Below are positions 48,846-63,800 of a stretch of 64,000 nucleotides of DNA, one piece after another. Under the pieces are notes generated by a model. It was not told the origin of the DNA. It did not search any database and was given only the letters and a program-made list of their open reading frames with translations. Source of the DNA: Aquila chrysaetos chrysaetos (taxonomy: Eukaryota > Chordata > Aves > Accipitriformes > Accipitridae); NCBI RefSeq assembly GCF_900496995.4, contig NC_044011.1, positions 21,360,041 through 21,424,040 of the forward strand. The letters are read 5' to 3'. The position numbers were made by a program, and so were the translations under genes. Position 1 is the stretch's first letter, and every line of letters begins with the position of its first letter.

Positions 48846-51800
48846 GTAGGTGGCGGCGCTGCCCGCCGGTCACGGCCCCGGTCTCTGTCCCGGCCCCGCG
48901 GGGGATGCGCGTCCCTCCCCGGGCCGGGGGTTGGGAGCCGGGCCCCCCGCGCCGCGGGTCCCTGGGGGTCGTCTCCGCGCTCGGTTGTCCTGGCACGGCG
49001 GCCGGCCGGGGCAGGCAGAGCTGGCCCGGCCGCCCGTGCCGAGGCGTGCCGAGGCGTGCCGTGCCGAGCCGTGCCGAGCCGTGCTCCCTCTGCCTGCGTG
49101 CGGCCGGAGCCCGCGCAGGCGGCCCGGGCGGGAGGCGGCTTCTGCCGCCGCCGCCGCCGGTCGGGCCGGGGCTGGGGTGCGGTGTGCCGTTCGTGTTAGA
49201 CAGCGGTGCCTTCATTTAACGTTCGCGTTTCTGGCCTCCGGTGCTGAACTGGAGGGAGAGGACTGGAGGGAGAGGTATTTCTGTAATGTTGCTTCCTCTT
49301 TTTCTTTTCTCCGTAGTTAACGCTGGAATTAGGTTTTACAAAGCCGCGTGTTAATTTCCTTTCAGCTCTAAGTTGATAGCGTGCTCTTGAGACAGTCCTT
49401 GCTATACTCATCGGGGTAATTCCCCAAGTGTCTTTGGTGTTTGTAGGCCGCCATGCGCCGGAGTCGTACCTGAGCAGTCGAGGGACCGATTAACACAAAA
49501 GGCAGGATGGAGTTTTTGGCAGAGATACTCAGCCCGTGTGCCAGTATCCGGAGTGGCTCCCATTCCCTTTTCCCACCTGTAGACTGGAGCGCTCCTGCGG
49601 TGGCAGCCACATATCCACGCACAAGGAGGCAGAGGGAGCGGGGAAGGTGGCAGCTGGAGTGGGCTGTGGGAGCAGCTCAAATGGCAAACTGCCTCCGGCA
49701 CAGGCAAGGATGGTACCCAGTGGGAATGAGCTTGTAAACCGTAGCTGTTGAATGGGTGTGCGTGGTGGGTCCCCTGCTGCTGTTAAAAGCATCACGCATG
49801 ATTTCTTTTTTTATATCCCTTGAGTATAAAACCGAGCAAGGCATTGCAGAGTTCAGCAGATCTTCTGAGGAACCTACGCCATCTTCATGCTCTTGTTCTC
49901 TGCTGCAAATGTTGTCCCCAAAACCAAGTATGTAAGGACAGAGTCTGCTCCCATTTAAATCCACAGCAAAACTCCCAGATCCTGTGGGAGGTGGCCGGTG
50001 GTAAGGAGTGTTCTTCATATCCTGAATGTTCTTGAGTAGCACAAAGTACTGTGTCTCAGTTAACTCTTTTGACAAACTACTCTGTTATGCATCAGTGATT
50101 TTGCGTGACTTTCAGAGGTACCAATGCCAGCTTCTCTTTAGGTAACTGTCCATGTCGTTTTCATCTTATTTAAGTTCGCTGATGCAAGTGTTTTGGAAAA
50201 TCTGTATAACTGGCATTCAGTTGCCCTTTAAAAAAAATTAAAATCTGACTACTACTGGTTTTGATTCCAAAGAAGGTTTAGAAAAGTGTCAAGGGCTTAT
50301 GTTGGTTTTGTCTAATGGTTGTTCAAGGAGAAGAGAATCTGTTTGCACATTCCTGAGGTTTTAGCTGGACATAATTTCAGGTTTTTGTTGACAGTCAGCA
50401 ATACCAGCATGGAAGGGAGAGCTGTGCCTTTCACCGAAGGCTTAGAGCTTCCATTTTCACCTCTTTCAGCGTGAGACAGTAAAAGTTGGTTTAATTCAGC
50501 CTAGCAGTATATTGCTAACAATGGAAAAAAGTATATGAGGTGCAGAACTGTCATAGCACTGCTCCTGCTCTTTCTCCAAAGTGAAGTGATAGGTAGAGGA
50601 GTCCCTTTGGGGTACTTTCTTCCAACAGAAGAAGCCTGGGTTGCCAGTCGGGAGCCGATGCAGTCCTGAAAATACTGTGGTTGCCCTAAGTGCTTGATCT
50701 GGTGCTGGAATAGGAACGGATTGTGCCGGGACCCAACTGCCATGGAAAGCAGTCTTACAGCAGGACTTCACACACTCAAATTCTAGCATCTTGCAGGATC
50801 TGTGCTGTGCCCGTCCCTTTGGGATCTCTTGTTGAGTTCCTTTCTGAATTCTGTGGCAACAGCATTTAAAGGCTAACTTATAGTTGGACCTTTGCAAAAC
50901 ATCAAGCAAAACACCTTTTGTTTTCACTGCGGTGTGTTAGTGGGTACAATTTTATCCTTAGTGGATTACATCTACTGTTTCAGCAGTCTCTGACTGCATT
51001 CTGTTATAGGGCACTGCTGTCTAATGATCTGTGCCCACCTAACATGCTATCTGGGCATTACCTGGCTTTGCACAGGACAAAGATTTCATTTGTCACTGCG
51101 CTTCAGTGGGATTTTTATAAATTGGTGTTTCACTCACTGTTTAAAAATCTGTACTCTAGAACAAATGAAGAAGGACAGAAAACACAAAATGGAAAAGCAA
51201 ATGGAAAAAAATGGAAAATTCATTGTTTAATCAACAGGATCAAGAAATGTAGCATGTTCCTCTTTACCACGTAGGAGAGTTTAGCAATTTTTGCAAGAAA
51301 CCCATAAGGATAGGAAGGAACATCCTGAATTTTGGAAGTAGTAGAATGTTAATTTACAAATCTCCATCTTAAATCCTGCCCCATGTTCTTAGTGGAGGTT
51401 TCCCTAACCACATTCTTCTGCAGTTAGAGAAACCTTTAGATTTCTGTCCCATAGAGTCCAGTCTCTGTCTTATAGATCTATACAGAAGAAAGAATGCAAT
51501 GGATACTGCAATACTCTGAGGAAAGGGAAATGAGCCTGAATGCTGTACTGCAAAAATAGAAGCATTCTGATATATTTAAGGCATGTTTACTGTGTTCGTT
51601 CAGGTAAAGCATGTGATTTTGAAACAAATCTCTCAATAATTTCTCTTACTGTGCTTTTGTCTGTATTGTGACACAGTCTTGGAACTGGATTTCTTCTGGA
51701 TGAAGATGCCCTGGAAGATGTGCTTCATCAGAATATCTAATGCAAGTAAAGCTAATCCGATGTTAAAAAGAAAAAACCTGAAACGTGTATAGCGTAGACA

Positions 51801-54800
51801 AGATTTTCTCAATACCGACATTTTCATGTAACAGACCTGCTCGTAGTGGGTTGCATTACTTGCTAATGTAGACATAGCCTTAGATTCTACTGGAGTTGGT
51901 ATATGGCTATAGCAAGTACATTTCTTATGATGGGACCTTGCAAGCTTCCCCCTTTTCATGTTTTCTAATAGTTGCATAAGTTGCTTGGTCTGCGTTGACA
52001 GACCTGATTTAATTTACTTTTCTTTCATCTTCCATTTGATCATATTTTTACTAATAAATAGATCTACATTTTAAGAAGTAGCTTCATGCCTCCCTTTAAG
52101 CAAATTTCAGTATGTTTTCTTTCACAGTTACTAGAGCACTGAAATGTACGAAACATCCCTTGTGATCAAGATGTTGTTCTGGGAAATACAGAATAAAAGG
52201 ATAAAAGGGGTCACAGTATAGGCTTTGCAGTTAACCCATTGAGCTGGAGTTCAGGGACCACATTGATGCCCAGACATATTTTATCATGTTAAAACCATCC
52301 AGAAGGCAGGCAATATTCCCGCACTAATAATCCACTTCCTTTCCTCCTCACATACCCACAGTGAATCCTTGAGAAGGCTTCCTGAGGTCGGCATACACCC
52401 AGGGCTTTAAAAACTTGAGGTCCGTGTGTGGATGCTGCTCCTGGATTCGAGGGGAGGCGGGAGAGTGCTGTCTGCAATTCACTCCCCCTGAAAACTGGGA
52501 CAGCAGAAGCAACTTGCTCAGCTTATTTTGATAGAAACAAAGCCTGAACAACCACTTTTATTCCTGCATGAACACATAGTGTTTGAGCACCAGTCATAAT
52601 TTGTGAAGGACAGAAGTGAATTGCATGGCTTCAAGTTGAGCAGCGCTGAGATGTTTTGGTATTGACACAAGGTGATTTAAGGTACATTTTGGATCTGGGA
52701 AGAGGCTGATCTATTGCACAGACACAGCCGGTAAGTATTAGCTGAAGTGTTAAATAGCGTACTGAGGCATCAGATTATTTCATGTGTAAGGCATGCAGTG
52801 TGCACATAATAAATAGGTTAATCGCCCTGTGGATATACTCCGTGATGTCTGTGTCCTGGGAAGTTTATAGATTGCACTTGAAGTGATGGCTGTATGTTAC
52901 CCAAATGCAGTAAGAACTCACAGACAATTGTCTTCTTTGATTAGCTAAATGATTCAAAGAAGAAAAAATGTGTTCATGCAACGGTAGAGATGAGAAAAAC
53001 AGTGGGGAAAAATATTGTAAAATACAATGACTTTTGAACCCTCTGAAAACTTGACAATTTTGTGCATGTGGTATTTTGTATTATCTAGTATATGTCTATA
53101 TACTCAGCAGGATCGAACTGCATTTTGGTGGCAATAATCTGTGTGTTTACCAGAGAGGGCATTAAGCTTCAGTAGTAAGAGTGGAGTATATGGGAGGGCT
53201 GAGCTTGGTGGTTTTACGTGGTATTTCCTGGCTCTCTGCCATTGTGAAGGAGAGAAGAGTAAATCTAACATAGAAATAAATAAAAAGGGATATTGGCATA
53301 AGGAGAACTAGAGTATATGAAGAAGGAGTGTCACGTTCATGTAGTCTAAAGCTCATCCTTATCTTTTCATCTCCAATTTCCAATCTCATGCCAGGCTGTT
53401 TCAGACAATGCTGCGATCTGTGCCCTAGTGCTTGGCTTTGCTTATGATTTCCACAGCTTGACAAATTCTTATTGCCTGTTAATTAGGAATGGAAATGGTT
53501 AAAGGAAGTAGTTCATTCTGTAGAGAAACTTCGAACGCTGTTGGGATTTGTGATTAAAGTCCAAAACTTAGATGTGCGTTGCAGTTCCCCATGCGAACAA
53601 TCAGGTTCACCACTGTAGATGATAACCTTACCCTTCCATGGTTGGTGTTCTCTAGTGGTCTTTATAGTCTTAATTTCAAGAGAAGCAAGTGGTTAGGATT
53701 ACTCAAGTCATTTGTGCCTGTGTGGTTCCAGTTTTTCTTTAGTTTTATAGCTGTGGCTTGTACAGATTGATTTCTGCTGACTGATTTTTCTCCAAGAAGT
53801 GGTGTTAAATATCTACAACCACAGGATTAATAGCTAAGGGAGAGAAAAATCACCCTTTATGAGCCAAACAAGAGCTCCCGTATTTTAAGAAGCTTAGCTT
53901 TATAAGAGCCTGAATTCTGGAAGCCAGGCCCATCTCTAGATAAAAATGAGGTTTTACTGGAGAGCCGTGTTTAAATGATGTACAGATCTGTGCTTTATAC
54001 TTGGTTTACCAGTAACTTGCAGGTTTTTATCCACTGCTCATCCTATCTTGAAAACAGTACAGTAAAACTAGTTAAATCAGACAGAAAAGGAAACGAGTTG
54101 TAGGACTGGAGGTATGGGATAGTTTACATATGAAGAGATTAAATAAACTATATCTCTTTCCCGTGGAAAATAGGTGACTTCTCCTGTCTGCCTGGCTACT
54201 GCAAGAGTATTTTAAGGTCAATGAAGGGACAGGAGGAAGACTGTAGTCTCTTCTTCCCTTCTTTATACCCCAGCACCTTGAGTTAAATCTCACCTGATTA
54301 GCTTAGCTATTTTTCAGCCTTCTATTTCCCACTCCTTTTTCTGTGATGAGACAGGGATCTGTCCAAAGAGAAGTAAGAGAAGAATGCTGCTTCAGGAGGT
54401 GAAAGGATCTTACATTCTGCTACGAAGATTTATGTGTTTGAGCTTAATCACACTCTGTGCGTAAGAACACGCACGAGTGGGTATTACAGCTCTTAGATGA
54501 AAGGGGTTAATCTATTTCCTACTAATTTCTTAAAGGCTGGAGGGAGCAGGTGAGCTAGTATTTATTATTGCAGCTGGTTTGCAAAAGACTTCACTTCTCT
54601 CGGCTTTCCTTGTCTTTTCTGAAAGTACATCAATATCCTGCTCTTCGGGGGTACTGTAGTCAAAATAGTAATGTACAGGATGTGGCTCAGAAGCACTGAA
54701 AACTGTGCCTTGAGAAGGCTGAGGCATGTGTAATTGCTGACAGGGCTTTTTCCCGCTGTAAGAAGGTAGCAGACAGGCACAGAAGTAGACCTGTTCAGCT

Positions 54801-57800
54801 CTCTGAGTCTAAATCAACTGGCAGTAGCTCAAACAAGACCAAGAGCTAGCTTCTCCTGCAGCCCAGGCGATGGTCGGGCTCCTCCTGATCTCATCAAAGT
54901 GTGCTGGCCATTCCCTTGAACGTCAGCGACACCGCACTGTCCCTTGGATCCAGCTGTGCATGTTACTGACTTTAACGCCATTTCTGAGGCAGTCTTTTGT
55001 AACTTATGTGTGAAAGACGTAGATGATTATGCTGAATGACTTCCTCTGTTCAGCAAAATCCGTTTAAATCTGTAGGCAGGTAAATGAGTCTAGAAATCAC
55101 GACTGGTGGTTTTAACAAAAAAATGCTTGTTGAGTACAGGAAAGATATTAAAAATACTACTATACCTATAATTAGATACTGACTTGTTCACATCTGAAAT
55201 TACTGTGGGACACTCTGAACAGTCATACGGTGCCTCAAAACACACCAGCCTGTACCTGACCGGAGACCAACAGAAATGGGTGGGTACCCCAGGAAACCTT
55301 CATTTCTTGTGAGTTCTCTACAAGCCGTTGCTTCCCAGAGGAGCTTATGTCCTCGATCATCTGTGGGGAGAAGCATAAACGTGGGGCACAAGAGGGAAAA
55401 ACAATTCTGTGAGTGCTTCGAGTAGCAGAGATGCTCAGCAGGCTCCCTCATGCCTGCCGGGGTATCGTCGGACAGTCTCCAGCACCCTGCAAGAGATAAA
55501 ACCTACAGCTGTGCTGGTTCTCCCATGGGGTGAACTTGAAATTGCCTCTTGCCGTTTGCAAGCACTGGCTGGGGACTGGAAATAGGCCATTTATGATCGT
55601 TTGGGCAGGGGTGGCTGTGTGGCCTCGGCAGCCCGATTGCTTGCTAGGAGTGTTGGTCCTTCCTCTCGGGTTTTGGATGCAGGAGAAGGTGTTTGACTTG
55701 CATCTTTTGAGGATTGCTTTTCCCTCAGAAATGCAGGCGAGTGCTCATCCTCCATTGACATCACACTCAATCTCCTGCCCAAGAGAAAATGTGGATTCAG
55801 AATGGGGGATTTTACTAACTAAATTAGTTTGGACTCCAAGAAAAGAAAATCCCTTCTCTAGACAAGCCATCAGTAGGTCAGAGAGCAAGGAGCAACACCT
55901 GTGAGGCAAGGAATATAATGCTGTCAGTTCAAAATGGACTGTTGTTGCCCAGCTGATATTAGCCAGCACTAAATGATGAAAGCCAAACCTAATTTTTGCT
56001 CAGTTTATGTGTAAAAAATAGGTATTTTATGTAAGGATGGATTGGGAGTGTTCCAAAATGTGGTCTATCGGGATTCGGCTGATAACTGTCACACAGCATA
56101 ATTTTAACAATATTTCAAACAGAAAGCTTATTTAACCCTGGGGTATTTTGAAAAACAAATGTGAGATGTCAGAGGTATTCTGATTAAGCTTTCATTTTCT
56201 TGGCTATTGGGTTGTGGTTGATCTAAGTAGTAATAAATTGGTAATGCTAAACGTGTTCTAGGGAGAAAAGAAAATCCTCAAAATTAAACGCTGGACAGTT
56301 GGGCTATTTTTAATATTTTATATAACTTCAAAACATCTGTTTTAAAAAACAGCTATTGTGTCATGGAATTGTGTCAACAGTGGGCTTTTAAAATGAATTT
56401 AGTTCTTTTTGACAAAAAACGTTTTTGCATTCCAAACTTAACAAAAACTCATTGAATTTGATAACTAAAAAAAAAAAACCCAACAAACACAAAACACCTC
56501 TGATGGATATGACTCTGAAAGCCTTAAAGGTGTTGTGAGTAATTTTAGGCAAGCACACCTTGAATTTCACTCACCTTGTTTCAGGCCAGTGTTGATCACT
56601 CAGAATTAGAAAACATACCTACAATAACTTTCTCCTGCTGGAGCGCATCAAGGAAAGGTTTTTGCAGCAGGGCGTGGTTAGGTAGTGTGAGCTCTACTCT
56701 TGCACTTGCAAACCTTCAGCACAGTGGGAAGAAAATTCAGTTTATTTCATTTCTGTCATACAAGTTAGCAAAAAGGAATGGTTTTCAGCTGTCATGGCCC
56801 TCTCCAGCTGTCTCCTAGCAAGCCTTCAAGGGACTGGGAAAACTTTCTCCTCCATTCTGAAGTTGGGTCTTTCTGGACTGAGTCTGAGTGTTCTTTGACC
56901 AATATTCTCTGTAGAGGTGTTTTTGTAAGTTAGGACATGGTTTGGATAAATAAATGCAAGGCTTCACACGGAGGAGGAGAGCATGTCAGGGCAAACCGCA
57001 GCATCAGTCCCTCTTCTGCATCTCTCCCATTCCTCAGGCTGTATTTCCACTCGCGCTCTTTCCCCAAATGACCTCCTTGGGTTCACCTATTTCCAATGGC
57101 AGCCTACCTATTTCTTCAAAAAAAACCTCCACGTGCCCCAGTCTCATCCTTCTCTCACGTTTCCCCACCTCTTCTCTCATGCTTTTCCATATGCTCCACC
57201 ACCTGGTTTTCATGTAGTCCTGCATCTCCGTTTCTGTCCCCATCTTCCTCTCCCCTGTGCCCCCTCTGAACAGGCTGTGATGGGAGTGACGGGCTCCAGT
57301 TCTGGGAGGGCAAGAGTGTGCTTTGTGGTTAGCTCTCGAGCGCTGTTATGACTTGAACAGGAAATCACCTCCGTGCTCCTCCCCACATTCCCACCAGCGC
57401 TGCTCAAGTCAAAGGCTTTCACTAGCCCAACTTCATACCTGGCAGTCCCAGAGCTCCAGCAACCCACTAGGAGAAAGGCAGCTAAGCTGCAATGACTCCG
57501 ATGTGCCCCTCCTCCTCCTCTTCCTCATTATCCAGACTGTTGAGTTCGAGTCTAAAAGAATGGGCACAGAGAAAAACTTTCAGGCTCACTTAATTTAAAA
57601 AAAGCTAACTCATTTGTTTAAATTGTTGCTAAGGTGACTAATTGCAGGTAATGACATTTGCTAATGTGTATTCCTGGCTTCAATGGGTTTCCCTTCTCTG
57701 TAACTCCTGATCTCCAATTTTGGCTCTGTTCCCCTGTTTACCACTTAGCATACTCCCTCACATTCCTGCATGGCCAGTGCCAGCTTGCTTGAGGCTGCAG

Positions 57801-60800
57801 ATGTGCCAGAAAAGACAGCCCCAACCCTCTGCTAGCGAGTGCCACCAATGGACATTTGTTCTGACGGAGTGTAACCATTTTTATATTATGCTTAGGCCTG
57901 TGTTTGAGGGAATATTTTTCACTGAGAACAACATAACCATTGAAACAGATGAGCTGGAGGAATAAAAGAGAGCAAAAATTCCTTAAAAAATGAAGAGCAG
58001 CAGCATAGAAGGAGCAAGCAAGATTTTGCAGGAGTTTGGTGGAAGTCACCCAAAGCTGAACAGAAAGACTAAAGCAAGGGCAGTGGCTTACAGCATCGCC
58101 AGAAGCGAATGTTCGGTGTCCTAGATTACTCCTAAATTGCTTGATGCTTCACTGGTGGGAAAAGGTGAATCAGGGCCTCGGCCTGTTTGAAAGGCTGCCC
58201 TCCCCCCGAGGTGTGTAAGCATGGGTTAGATCCGTGGCCTTCGAGTGGCAGCTGCAAATGGTGAGGCATGGGGAGTGCCTGCAGCGTTGCCCATAAATTT
58301 GGTGTCCAGCACAAAGGAGCCACTTCCATCAGAGGTGCTCTCAAGGGCCACTCTCGTATCAGAAAATACAACAGCAATTGAAGCCAAACTCTCTGTTGTT
58401 GTCAGAAAAGGAGTTCCTCTTTTAAATTCTGAGATGACTGTAGGGGAGGAGTCCCTGGGTTTTACTCCTGTGGCTATTGGGAAAAGCTCTGTTGCAGTAA
58501 GAAAGCATTCTGTCTTAATGCTTTCCACATCACTCACTGTCTTAAATTATATCTTACAGTTGTCTAGAGAAGCCCTGTGATCTTCTTTGTTGGTTTATTT
58601 TGTTGGACAATTTAGTGTTTGCACCCTTGTAGCCATGCCACAGTAAAATACGGCAGATGATCGCTCCGCTTCAGAGCGGTAGGGTCAACAACAGTACTGA
58701 GACAGAGGAGGCATTTCTGTGCCAACAGGTCAGCTTTCAGTGGGTCCTCTGCCTTCTCCCCACCCCAGAACTTTAGCCAGTGTACAGGAAAAATATCTAC
58801 ATTTTTATGTGTTTATGTATTTTTATGCTTTGCAGCTGCTAGGTTACCTAGCTCAAGTGAAAAGTTAAATCTGTTCGTACCAAGAGGGCACAGGTAGTTG
58901 CAGCTGTATTTGTTCTGCAGCATTGACGTTAAACACAGCTGTTTGTCACTGAGATAGGCAGCAGTGCCTCCTCGCAGATAAAAAGCAGATACACTGAACG
59001 GATAATAGTTGTAACATGGAAATTATCTGTGCTTATACTTGTGTATATATATATGTCTGCGTGTGCATATGCATGTGTGTATAGATACATAGATACGGCT
59101 ATAACCAAAACTGAGCTCTGAACAGTACCGACTGGAGCCAGGCACGTACCTGCTAGGGAGCTCTACGTGATTAAAAGTGACCAGGTTTTTAAACCCAGCA
59201 GACACTTTCATAAAGAGAAGATGAGGCACCTGCCGTGCAGTCTTTTACTCATGTGAATAATCTCACTGACGTCAGTGGGTTTTTTGGCTCACACGTGAAG
59301 GTGTTTTCAGGCTAAGTCATACCTATTTTGGAGAGTCTCACAATAGCTTATTCTAAGATCAGGACTTGCTTCTGTTATGGTGGTGAAGTTTGCAAGACTA
59401 TATTACTACTTTCTTTCCAGTTCAGGTGTGCAGAGTCATGAAGATGTAAGGAATGGTATTACTCAAGGTTTGATTTACAGCGTTTCCAAAGACAGTAATA
59501 AGGGCTCCAGGTTTTTCCACGCAACAAATAAAGTTACTTTGTTATACTGGGAAGTGATGACAGCCATTGCAGACTACTATGAGACAGACTAAACCTAGCA
59601 AAGCAACAGGTATGAGTGATTTCTGCTCTCATGTAGGCCAGTAAGAACTGAAAATACTCCATGTGACACCCATGCCATTAATCCTGGTTAATGGAAATAA
59701 AATCAGAATATAACTGGATATATTGTGTTTAAAGACAAGATAATGAAATAAGTAGCTGATGCACATACTTGAGTCGTTTCCTGACTGATAACCATGGAAC
59801 ATACAAGCTGTATATATAATCTATTTTCTACGCATACCTCCTGATACTATTGAGTGTTGAGTAGACACGAAGGAGTTTATTCTTAACTCTTCCCGGAGAA
59901 ATAGGGCAGTATGGTAGTTTTATTCTTGTTTCACAGATGCAGAATTGATGAATAAAAAAACTTGCATGATTTGTTGTAAGGGTAAACAGAAGTCTTTACT
60001 AAAGGGGCAAGACCAGAAATGGAAACCAAATCTCTGCTTTTGCAGCAAATGGAAAGTTAACGGTCTCGGTCCCTCTGCCTTCCAAATCACACTGAGCTGG
60101 GAGCAGGTGGGAGCACGCCAGCAGTGTTGTAATACTTTAGATCTTGTAAAGATACAGTCTGTGGGTTCTGCATGTGGAGATTGGCTCGTCTACTGCAGTC
60201 AGTGTTTCTGTTTTGAAACTTCATTTACCACAACAGAAACCACACCGGGAGGAGGCAAATGTAAAAAAAAAAAAAAAAAAAATCGACAAAAAAACACCTT
60301 TGCATGTTACTAGTTTAAAAATATTTTACTGTAACAGACAAATGCACGACTCTTGCTACTTCAAAATATGCTCAAGGAATATAAATGTTTTTATGCAAGA
60401 ATGGACAAATGTCAAAAGGTAAGGCGAACAAAAAACTATTCAGAAAACCAATGGAAGTAATTTCACTCGTCTGTGATGAGCTGGCTGCCTCCGGCCAGTT
60501 CAATTCGGTGACTATGGATTAGCCTGATAAGAAGTACACATTTTAAAAACTTTTAAAGAAAAAAGGTGTGAAAAGTGAGCTGTTAGGGATGTGTTTAGCT
60601 ATCCTGCACCTGATTCAGCCGTACCCCAGCCAAATTTATTACTGCACAGTGCAAAGCCAGATTTATCAGATAGTATAAGAAGGCCTATCAAAATGGGGCT
60701 GGCAGTGACGTTAAGAGATCACCCAGTCCGGCTCACTACCCCTAGGCAGAATCAGCTAAATTAGTATCATTTCTGGCAGATGTTTCTCTAATCTGCCCTT

Positions 60801-63800
60801 TGAAAGATCCAGCAGCCCTCCCAGGTGACCCATCCCCACGTGTCACTCCTCTTCCCACAAGGGATTACTCCCAATACCTCCTTTCTCGCTGAAACTGAAC
60901 TCTGTTCCTTTTTCTCCTTGTTTGTGGTGGACATGGAGGAGAGATTATCCTTCTCGCGTAAAGACTTACAGTGTTTCCTACCACTTCTCCCTGGACAAGG
61001 TGCATCTCTGATAAGTTTAACTGCCGAGGAAGTGGAGATCAGGGCTGATGGGCTTGACCAGCATCTCCACTGGAGGGAGGGAGATGCACCCAGTCTGGTC
61101 CATCCTAAATAGAGAGATGAACCAACCTATGGAAGAGTTTATCCTCCTCTGCTTTTTATGACCACTGCAGAACAGATGCCTTGCTCAGAGCCCAAGTTAC
61201 CAGAGACAAATGTTCTTCTCATCTGTTGCTGTTTAAGGGCTTGAATTTTTTTAATCTTTCCTTTGAAGGTTTTTGGACCATGCAGTAAATACTGTATTCT
61301 CCTCCAGACTCTGTTTTATTCTTAAATCTCTCCTTGTTGGGCTTTTTAGTTTGTCCTCATTGTTTTTTAATGAGAAGCCTTTTATGGCTTTGATTCCCAG
61401 CGATCTAAGAAAATACCTACTTTGTATTTCCTCCTACTTGGGAATTGCGGCAGAAAGTTTGTTTGTGCCTCAGTCCCTCCCTCCCTTTCTACACAGATTG
61501 CGTGGTTGCCTTTCTCAGGGCTTGGGCAGTATTGTGTGCTTCTGATACTTTTTTTTTTTTTTTTTTTTGTAATCTCTTATTCCCGGTTGTTGATTATGCA
61601 GTTGACGGGTTTCCTGAAGTCTCCATACGCTTTAGTGCTGGGATGTGGTACAAAGAGTGAAACTTGATGCATTGATGATTTGTTGTAGTCCATGTAATGC
61701 TGGTTTTGGTTTGTTCTTCTTGGTAGCATGCACATCAGTGGATTAGGAGCTTTTCTATTTTACTGAACAGATGTTGCCCATTTTAGGCTGTTCTCTTGGC
61801 TGTCTTGGGCAGCTTCATCTTCACATTTGGATTAGTTTCACCTAAAGCAGTTGCAGAGGACATTTATTTGGGGGAAATCAAACCCTTTTATTTTCTAGGT
61901 TCTGTATCTCCCACTTGGAAGCAAATGTTAGAGTAAAGCAGATTACTGGAGGTCTCTTTCTGCTGCTTTTGCATCCCCTGGCATCCTGAAACTTTTTTTA
62001 TTTCATTATGACTGAGTCCATAGTTGGAGCTTTTCAAGATGACTGTCACTGGGCATTTCTGTGTCCAAGTGTTCAAGGAAATGGGACTTTCTATATACTT
62101 CTTGTAAATAAATAAGCTCACCCTAAGAACTATACCTGTTGAAACTTGTTCTCCGACTAGAAAAATTTTTAAAGCCACAGAACACTAGCTAAGTGCTGAA
62201 GATAAAAAGAGAGCAACTTTAGAAATACCCTCCGTAAACAGCTTTATGATCTGAAGATACAGACGCAGGCATATACCGGAGTTTGTTTTGAACGTTAACA
62301 TACAGCTAGAGGCTTGGAAAACCCAGAGTTTCCACCGAGACAGTTTAAAGTAATTGGTCTCTACAGAATTGCAAGGAGATTGTTTTAATAAATGTATTGA
62401 AGAGAAAAGCTTTTACTGTTTGGCTCAAAGTCAGCTAGAAGTCAGCAAGTTAACCAGGAAAATGGTGGTGACTTTTACTTACAAAAGCAACTAGATGTTG
62501 CATATACAGGAGGATGAACACTATTACTCTAGTAATAGTGAAATATACTACAGAAAAACCCTTAAGGTCTGCTTAAGGAAGTAACAAATGTCAAGGACTA
62601 TCAATTCAGACAGGTTCCCACTGTTAGTGTTAATATGCTTTATTTCCCCCTTTTTTTTGTCTGTTTTTGTTACCTCAAGAACTAGAATTGCATCCCTGGA
62701 AGAAGAGCTTAAAGGCTTTTGAAAAGCCCTGAAGAACCACAGGTTCACTTTTTCCCTTCCCCATTATACTCTCGTGGCCACTCACAATGAGAAGCTCCTT
62801 CCCAGCCGTGCAGCTTCAGGGCTGGTCTCAGGTTTGCTCCCATGGGCACAGCTCTCGTGGCAGGAGGTGCTGGGGATTGAGTCACAACTTGGAGCTTGGG
62901 ATTCTGCCCCTTGGCCCACAAGCTTCAGTTTTGCAAGCAATTTAGCAATGGGAGCATCTCCATTAAGTTTATTAGATTAGGAGTGTGTATTAGGAAGCCA
63001 TGAAATGGGGTTCTTAAGAGTCCCAGACTGGCTTGTTTATTCATTTCAAACACTGGTGCAACGAACAGCAATTTAGATGAGTGACCTAACAGTAGGTGTT
63101 CACTTATGACTTTCTGGAGAATCAACATGGATGATCAAATGATGTTGGGGCTATTGTGATTATCCACTCTGATTCTCCAGTGTGAAGTCATACTTCTGGT
63201 TGTAAAGCTGTGTTTGCAGTAGACTCCACGTGTCTTTTTAAAAATAACTGTTTTGATTTTTTAAAAGTCCACTCAGCTACAAGATTCTACTGTAGCATCA
63301 AGAATATTTTTATAATTTCCGGTGTTAAATTGTTATTCAGTATTCAAACTGATGTTCAAATACCCTTCCAATTTAAAAAAATGCATTTCTCTTCTAGGTC
63401 AAGCTTTTCTAGCTTTAGTTTCCAGTCCCTGAATATTTCCATGCCAATGTCTGTCATAAATGGCAAAGCCATTTTTGCTAGAGAAAAAACACACTGGTAC
63501 AGATGGAATTTGGGACTGCACTAGCTAGAGACACTTTTGAAAAAACTGAATTTCCATGGCCAACAACCTTGTGCTTTTAATGATAAGAAAGGCAGTATGT
63601 AGAATTTTGTGGCTTACTTAAAAAATAATTTTATGGCTTACTTGAAAATAAGTGTCTTTTTTGGTTAACTTGGAAGCATATGTATTTGCAGATTTTTAGC
63701 GTATGTTGTTCCTTTCTTATTTTCTTTCTCAGGAGAGTTGTATTGTTCTTTGCCCGACCCTAGGAATGTCCATTTTGAATCTATAAACATGAAGAATGTC

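Larger units (their letters stand above)
48846..63732 (+). other. IL20RA: IL20RA intron 1 (14.9 kb)
   Basis: A long phase-1 intron from gtaggt to a pyrimidine tract ending tttctttctcag. Its first 330 bp are CpG-rich and contain a 10-bp tandem repeat. Otherwise it is AT-rich, with an A20 run (60263-60282), a T20 run (61549-61568), a TA/TG-rich patch (59040-59085) and a CR1 fragment near 60.7 kb. No LTR and no other gene are recognised. Short ORFs at 54530-54795 (minus) and 58226-58580 (both strands) are unexplained. Confidence 0.85.

Noticed and set aside
48418..49320. Several long Pro/Gly/Arg-rich ORFs on both strands around IL20RA exon 1 (up to 237 codons)
   Set aside because: Artefacts of the CpG-rich promoter and microsatellite; only the first 103 bases of the frame starting at 48743 are coding, ended by a splice donor.
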